Below are positions 59,660 to 64,000 of a stretch of 64,000 bases of DNA, piece after piece (position 1 is the stretch's first letter; each line of letters opens with the position of its first letter). Source of the DNA: Halocatena marina. Its GTDB lineage: Archaea > Halobacteriota > Halobacteria > Halobacteriales > Haloarculaceae. The position numbers and the translations under genes were made by a program. The notes under the pieces were generated by a model. The model was given only the letters and a program-made list of their open reading frames with translations, made no database searches and was not told where the DNA came from. The stretch lies in the NCBI RefSeq assembly GCF_023276375.1, contig NZ_JALLPK010000001.1:248001-312000 (forward strand), read 5' to 3'.

Positions 59660-61188
59660 GGACGATCACCCCGCAGGAGTATACTCCGGAGCAAAACGAG
59701 CACTGGAATGATTTCGAGCCGACCGATCCACATGTTGAACATGAGCAACACCTTCGCGGCTGTCGACATCGTTGGTCCTGTGATACCGGTCGAGATCCCG
59801 ACATTACCCTGTGCGCTTGCAATTTCGAAAATAACGTTTCCGAGCGTGAACCGTTGTGGCACGAGGAGCAACAGCCCAACGAGACCGATGACGAGAAACA
59901 CCAGCCAGAGGAGCGTAATGATGGCTGCCTCCTCGAATTCGCGTGAGAGTTCGACATCCGATAGCGTTCGTCCGTCGATCTCGAACCGACGAACCGCAGA
60001 CGCCGGGTAGAACACACTCATGATTCGGTATGCTGTCCCTTTTCCGAGCGTGAGAAGACGGATGAGTTTGATCCCACCGACAGTCGATCCCGCAGCAGCG
60101 CCGACAAACATCCCGAACGTCATCGTCAACTGAGTGATGGGTGCCCACGTCTGACCGATAGCAGCGGTTTGAAATCCGGTGCAGGATGCCGCAGAGACGA
60201 ACTGAAACAGTCCAGACCGGAACGATTGAAAGAGCGTCTGGTACGGTCCTGTGTGATAGAGTAACACTGTGAGCACGGTGCTCCCGACGCCGAAAAAGAT
60301 GAACACCCACCGGGTCTGGAGATCACGATAGAGATTCCGGAGATCTCCCTGCAGTATGAGGTAGTGGACGGGAAAGGCGATGCTGCCGAGAATCATGACC
60401 GGAATGAGCGCGAATTCGATAACAGCATTTTGATATGTTCCGATGCTGTTGTCGGTGACGCTGAATCCACCGGTTGCGAGCCCTGTCATGGCATGATTGA
60501 TGGCGTCCCATATCGGCATCCCCGCGAGCCAGAGGAGGGCGATCGAGACGAACGTAAAGAGAACGAAGATCCACCAGATGGTCCGCACAGTCGAAACGAT
60601 GCTAGGATGAATTTTCTCTGAGCGTGCTTCACTCTCATAGAGCGTAAGGGAACCACTCCCTGGCCGCGAGAGAATCGCCGTCGTGAGAACGATAACACCG
60701 ACACCACCGACCCACTCTGTGAACGAGCGCCACCACTGGAGCGTACGCGGTAACTCGTTTTCGTGGACCGTCATCGTGAGACCGGTCCCCGTGAATCCGC
60801 TCATACTCTCGAAAACACCGTTGAGCGGGGCACGAAACGCCGCAAGCGTCGCCGTATCAGCATCTGTCGGCACGGCCAGCCACGACGGATCGAGGCGCAC
60901 CGTCCACGCGATAAGCACGAACGGGAGTGAACCAAGCAGCGCAACGAAGAACCATCCCGAAGCGGCGATCATCATCCCGTGGAGCTTTCCCGGCTCACCG
61001 GCTTCGCCGATCCATTCACAGATTACAATCCCAAGACCGAGCGCAAGTCCGCCCGAAATGAGGAGGCTCGGAATGGTGTAGTACTCTCCCCAGACGATCG
61101 GAACGGCTACTGAGAGAAACATCATGCCGGATAAAGCCTGCAAAATGCGTCCGAGATCGAAAAGAATCGTACGGAGCCGGGGATTCAT
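59656..61188 (-). CDS. trkH: TrkH-type potassium uptake protein
   Basis: A 510-residue TrkH/KtrB-family potassium translocator. Pore-loop selectivity regions with the key glycines are recognisable (FESMSGFTGTGLT, AMTGLATGGFSV, VSAASCTGFQTAAIG and ISTGITGP), between about ten membrane segments. Haloarchaea accumulate molar K+, and this pore works with a TrkA subunit that gates it by nucleotide binding. The trkA-like gene lies 128 bp upstream on the same strand, and the 66-residue membrane protein gene follows with a 4-bp overlap. Confidence 0.95.
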   Translation of the reverse strand: MNPRLRTILFDLGRILQALSGMMFLSVAVPIVWGEYYTIPSLLISGGLALGLGIVICEWIGEAGEPGKLHGMMIAASGWFFVALLGSLPFVLIAWTVRLDPSWLAVPTDADTATLAAFRAPLNGVFESMSGFTGTGLTMTVHENELPRTLQWWRSFTEWVGGVGVIVLTTAILSRPGSGSLTLYESEARSEKIHPSIVSTVRTIWWIFVLFTFVSIALLWLAGMPIWDAINHAMTGLATGGFSVTDNSIGTYQNAVIEFALIPVMILGSIAFPVHYLILQGDLRNLYRDLQTRWVFIFFGVGSTVLTVLLYHTGPYQTLFQSFRSGLFQFVSAASCTGFQTAAIGQTWAPITQLTMTFGMFVGAAAGSTVGGIKLIRLLTLGKGTAYRIMSVFYPASAVRRFEIDGRTLSDVELSREFEEAAIITLLWLVFLVIGLVGLLLLVPQRFTLGNVIFEIASAQGNVGISTGITGPTMSTAAKVLLMFNMWIGRLEIIPVLVLLRSILLRGDRP

Positions 61189-61316
61189 CTACGTCGTCAG
61201 TATCCTCGATAGTGCTAAATAAGCCGTGATTTCATAGCGTGAACTCGATTATCGATCGCGTGACACGGATGGCATTGCCTGCGAGCTCCCTCAAAAAGTA
61301 TCAGCTGTGAGGTTCA

Positions 61317-62018
61317 TCACTTCCCTTCTGAGATCGTCCTGTGGTCTTTGAACTGACCGAAAATGTCCGTCACGTTCGGGACAGCGCCTTGTTCTGAATA
61401 GACCGTCACGAGATCACCGGGTTCGATGTGGGTGTTCCCACGCGGTGTGATGGGGTCTTCGTTTCCATTTCGCTCGATCGCAACGATGAGCATATCGTCT
61501 GCGATGATCTCTTCAGATGCCGCCTCAGAGAGCGTCTTCTCGGCGATCGGAGCATCCGTCCCGACGCGAATCTCGAAGACTTCAGCCGTCTCTCCGATGT
61601 GCATGTAATCGACGACACTGGGACGTTCGACGGCTCGATAGAGATTTTCGGCGATGAGTCGCTGTGGGTTCTGCATCGTGTTCGCGCCGATTCGTTCGAA
61701 CACACTCATGTGGTCGGGATCGTGAACGACCGAGACGATGTTTGGAACGTCGAACTCGCCAGCGAGGAGACAGATCATTATATTGGTCGCATCTCGGTCT
61801 GTCGTTGAGATAATCGCATTAGCTTGATCGATACCAGCGTCGACCAACGTATCTTGGACAGTTGCGTCGTCGTTGAGGACGAGACAGTCGAACTGACTAG
61901 CGGCGGTTTCGGCTCGCTCTCGATCGCGTTCGATAACGACGACTTCGTTACCGCTTTGGGTAGCGATGTCTATGAGCTGTGTCCCGATATTTCCCGCGCC
62001 AACGACGATGAGATACAT
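61317..62018 (-). CDS. trkA: TrkA potassium-uptake regulatory subunit
   Basis: A 233-residue protein with an RCK N-terminal NAD-binding domain (YLIVVGAGNIGTQLIDIA with GxGxxG, VVVIERDRERA) and a C-terminal TrkA-C domain (FEIRVGTDAPIAEKTLSEA, GNTHIEPGDLVTVYSEQG). This is the standard one-RCK layout. It gates the TrkH pore encoded downstream on the same strand. Confidence 0.94.
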   Translation of the reverse strand: MYLIVVGAGNIGTQLIDIATQSGNEVVVIERDRERAETAASQFDCLVLNDDATVQDTLVDAGIDQANAIISTTDRDATNIMICLLAGEFDVPNIVSVVHDPDHMSVFERIGANTMQNPQRLIAENLYRAVERPSVVDYMHIGETAEVFEIRVGTDAPIAEKTLSEAASEEIIADDMLIVAIERNGNEDPITPRGNTHIEPGDLVTVYSEQGAVPNVTDIFGQFKDHRTISEGK

Positions 62019-62057
62019 ACTGTGAAATTTTCTCAGACGGCACGAAAACCTACCGTT

Positions 62058-62420
62058 CTACACGCGCACAGCTCTCAGTTCGTAATCCTCGTCCAGTTCG
62101 TATATCCGTCGAAAGACGCGTTCGACGAAATCGGCTGTGTGTTTCGGATCGGCGAGAGCCGAGATATGGACGGTTGCATCGGGAGCCTTCCGTGTGGCTG
62201 GCTGCTCAATCTTGAACACCGGGAACGATTCGAAGAGTGATTCGAGGCGCTCGCGCTCCGTATCAGTCAGATCAAGCGTGATCGTTCGGTCGGCGTACGT
62301 GAGTCGTCCGGCATCGGTTTCGAGAACCACGCGCTTGCTGTTACGCGAACGGTGGGCCGTGATCGCCTCGGCAACGAGCGTCAGCCGATCGTGTGCTGTG
62401 TGTGCCTCGAAACGAGTCAT
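62058..62420 (-). CDS. Conserved haloarchaeal protein, 120 residues
   Basis: A 120-residue protein from the ATG at 62418-62420 (MTRFEAHTAHDRLTLVAEAI); the frame is open further upstream but that part overlaps the methyltransferase gene and looks spurious. Beta-strand-like segments (RVVLETDAGRLTYADRTITLDL, DATVHISALAD) and two helices are visible. It lies 41 bp after the methyltransferase gene and 39 bp before trkA. I do not recognise a family. Confidence 0.65.
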   Translation of the reverse strand: MTRFEAHTAHDRLTLVAEAITAHRSRNSKRVVLETDAGRLTYADRTITLDLTDTERERLESLFESFPVFKIEQPATRKAPDATVHISALADPKHTADFVERVFRRIYELDEDYELRAVRV

Positions 62421-62461
62421 GTGTACGCTGCTGTCGGTGAGCACCGACAAAAAGCGCGCGC

Positions 62462-63052
62462 CTACGCCTTTGCGATGAACTGCAGCCACCCGTCGGTGGT
62501 GACGGATGAATCATCGACGGTGAAGCCAGCGTTTCGCAACCGCTCGTTGAGATCATCGAGAGTGTAGAAAACGAACTGCCGTTCGTCAGATTCGTATACC
62601 GACCCGGTCTGTTCACCTTCTCCCTGTTTGACGGCGAGAGCGAGCGTCCCATCGGAGCGGAGAACGCGCTGAAACTCTCTAAGCGTCGACTGCGCATCGG
62701 ATCGGGGAACGTGCAGAAATGATGCACACGCCCAGAGACCGTCCATCGATTCGTCCGCGAAACCGAGTCGGCGCATATCCATTCGAGCAACGGAGACAGA
62801 CGGTGCGGTGTCTTGTATCATCTGGAGAAACGCCGGTGTGAGATCGATACCGACGGTATCGAAGCCGTGTTCTGAGAACGCTGTCGACTCCCAACCGGGA
62901 CCACAGCCGATGTCGAGCACACGATTGCCCGCAAGCGCGCTGATGAACTGATCGACGAACTCCTCAACGACGCTCCGATCGGCGTTGCGAGTACGGTACT
63001 GTTCGGCGGCGGATTCGTACGTGTCAATGGTTGACGCGACGCAATCGTCCAT
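62462..63052 (-). CDS. Class I SAM-dependent methyltransferase
   Basis: A 196-residue methyltransferase. Motif I is VLDIGCGPGWES, the acidic motif II end is TVGIDLTPAF, motif III VARMDMRRLGF, and motif IV MDGLWACASFLHVP. The post-core LRSDGTLALAVKQGEGE segment completes the fold. It is a small-molecule-type (methyltransf_11/25) enzyme with an unknown substrate. It is divergent from adk and upstream of the 120-residue gene on the same strand. Confidence 0.9.
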   Translation of the reverse strand: MDDCVASTIDTYESAAEQYRTRNADRSVVEEFVDQFISALAGNRVLDIGCGPGWESTAFSEHGFDTVGIDLTPAFLQMIQDTAPSVSVARMDMRRLGFADESMDGLWACASFLHVPRSDAQSTLREFQRVLRSDGTLALAVKQGEGEQTGSVYESDERQFVFYTLDDLNERLRNAGFTVDDSSVTTDGWLQFIAKA

Positions 63053-63123
63053 AAATGATGATAATTGTAGGTGGAACGAAAGTGTTTCTACAAACTTTTA
63101 GGGATGCACGTTAGGATGAACGT

Positions 63124-63759
63124 ATGGAACGTCCTCGAATCCTCCTGCTCGGCCCACCTGGAGCCGGGAAGGGTACCCAGAGCGAAAATATCGTCGACGA
63201 ATTCGATATCGAGCACGTCACGACCGGCGATGCGCTGCGTGCGAATAAGGACATGGAAACGGAGTACGGCACGCCTCGAGAGTTCATGCAGAAAGGTGAA
63301 CTCGTCCCGGATCCGGTCGTCAACGAAATCGTCGCACAAGCGCTCTCTGATGCCGAGGGATTCGTCTTGGATGGCTATCCACGAAATCTTTCGCAAGCAG
63401 AGTATCTCGATGACATCACTGAGCTCGACTGTGTGCTCTCACTCGCGGTGCCCCGCGATGAACTCATTGCCCGACTGACTGGGCGACGGGTGTGTCCAAA
63501 CTGTGGCGCGACCTACCACGTCGAATTCAATCCACCGGAGACGGACGGCGTCTGTGATGCGTGTGGGAGTGAACTGACCCAGCGCGAAGATGACTCCGAA
63601 TCGGTCGTCAGCGAACGACTGGAAGTGTACGAAGAGACGACAAAACCAGTCATCGAATTCTACCGCGAACGAGGCGAACTCGTCGAGATTGACGGTGAAC
63701 AATCGCCGGATGAGGTTTGGAACGATCTCCAACTCGCGATCGAAGACGAACTGAACTGA
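63124..63759 (+). CDS. adk: Adenylate kinase
   Basis: A 211-residue adenylate kinase interconverting AMP, ADP and ATP. The P-loop is [10 protein letters not shown] (residues 10-19), the AMP site includes TTGDALRA and [14 protein letters not shown], and the LID contains a zinc site (CPNC ... CDAC near residues 125-145). The length and LID form match the long adenylate kinases of haloarchaea. A TATA-like aactttta lies about 25-30 bases upstream. It is followed by a DUF106 gene, a recurrent haloarchaeal arrangement. Confidence 0.97.
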   Translation: MERPRILLLGPPGAGKGTQSENIVDEFDIEHVTTGDALRANKDMETEYGTPREFMQKGELVPDPVVNEIVAQALSDAEGFVLDGYPRNLSQAEYLDDITELDCVLSLAVPRDELIARLTGRRVCPNCGATYHVEFNPPETDGVCDACGSELTQREDDSESVVSERLEVYEETTKPVIEFYRERGELVEIDGEQSPDEVWNDLQLAIEDELN

Positions 63760-63868
63760 AACGGGCGCAGGGAGACTATTTTTGTCGATCGTAGTAGGGG
63801 GATGGCTGTACGATCACAGTCGTCGATAGAAGACAGGGTTGATAACGAGGGATGGCCTAAACCCATCA

Positions 63869-64000
63869 ATGGCACGTGCAGAACAGAAGGTGAACGATCT
63901 CCTTGCGGAAGATTCCGACATGGACGACGCGTTGTCGACCGTGCTCACTCGGGCGGACGCGAACGATGGCACGGTAGAGTGGTCTGACGTTAAGGGAGAC
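63869..64000 (+). CDS. DUF106 (EMC3/TMCO1-like) membrane protein, 5' part
   Basis: The first 44 codons of a gene cut by the window edge, starting at the ATG at 63869 (MARAEQKVNDLLAEDSDMDD, later NDGTVEWSDVKGD). This acidic start is typical of the haloarchaeal DUF106 proteins encoded after adk. They are related to the EMC3/TMCO1/Get1 insertase superfamily and probably help insert membrane proteins. The membrane part lies beyond the window. Confidence 0.8.
   Translation, partial: MARAEQKVNDLLAEDSDMDDALSTVLTRADANDGTVEWSDVKGD

Overview
The window is a piece of a haloarchaeal (class Halobacteria) chromosome. The evidence is the acidic proteins, a halorhodopsin/bacteriorhodopsin pair, eIF5A with archaeal deoxyhypusine synthase, Hef helicase-nuclease, transcription factor S, archaeal adenylate kinase followed by a DUF106 gene, twin-arginine lipoproteins and many short haloarchaea-only families. 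By eye the base composition is moderate for a haloarchaeon, and I cannot assign a genus. No rRNA, tRNA, CRISPR array, complete insertion sequence or replication origin was recognised.

Layout. 1-8.4 kb: a MoxR ATPase cut by the window edge, a DUF7344 regulator, a three-gene secreted/membrane cassette (DUF6230, DUF6114 and a Thr/Ser-rich protein), two membrane proteins and hef. 8.5-20.4 kb: a dolichol-kinase-like protein, glyS with a four-CBS protein, and a complete dipeptide/oligopeptide ABC operon whose two ATPases carry large insertions. 20.8-25.6 kb: an aminotransferase, then eIF5A, an agmatinase-like hydrolase, a NIF3 protein and deoxyhypusine synthase, which together form the hypusination locus. 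25.7-30.1 kb: a volactin-like actin homologue, an ArlD/E-domain protein with a long disordered linker, and a Tat-exported protein built on a 39-bp minisatellite. This block has AT-rich spacers and looks accessory. 30.1-41.1 kb: an HxlR regulator, an Agl23-like membrane protein, two asparagine-synthetase-like proteins that lack a proper glutaminase nucleophile, and a 1003-residue FAD/Fe-S dehydrogenase. 41.1-45.6 kb: blh, crtY, a bacteriorhodopsin with a puzzling C-terminal extension, and halorhodopsin, all on the minus strand. This cluster makes retinal from lycopene and the two light-driven pumps that use it. 45.9-58.3 kb: an Nramp-like transporter, small membrane proteins, a CFI-box protein, several hydrolases, an SRAP protein, a LOR/SDH-domain enzyme, a ZIP transporter, a cysteine-cluster protein and TFS. 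58.3-64 kb: a GHMP-family protein, TrkH and TrkA potassium uptake, a methyltransferase, adk and the start of a DUF106 gene.

The most interesting stretches are the actin/ArlD-E pair with its repeat-rich neighbour (25.7-29.8 kb) and the rhodopsin cluster with an opsin reading frame nearly twice normal length (43.0-44.5 kb). Several genes below the usual ORF length cut-off are added: two match haloarchaeal small-protein families and three are candidate microproteins.
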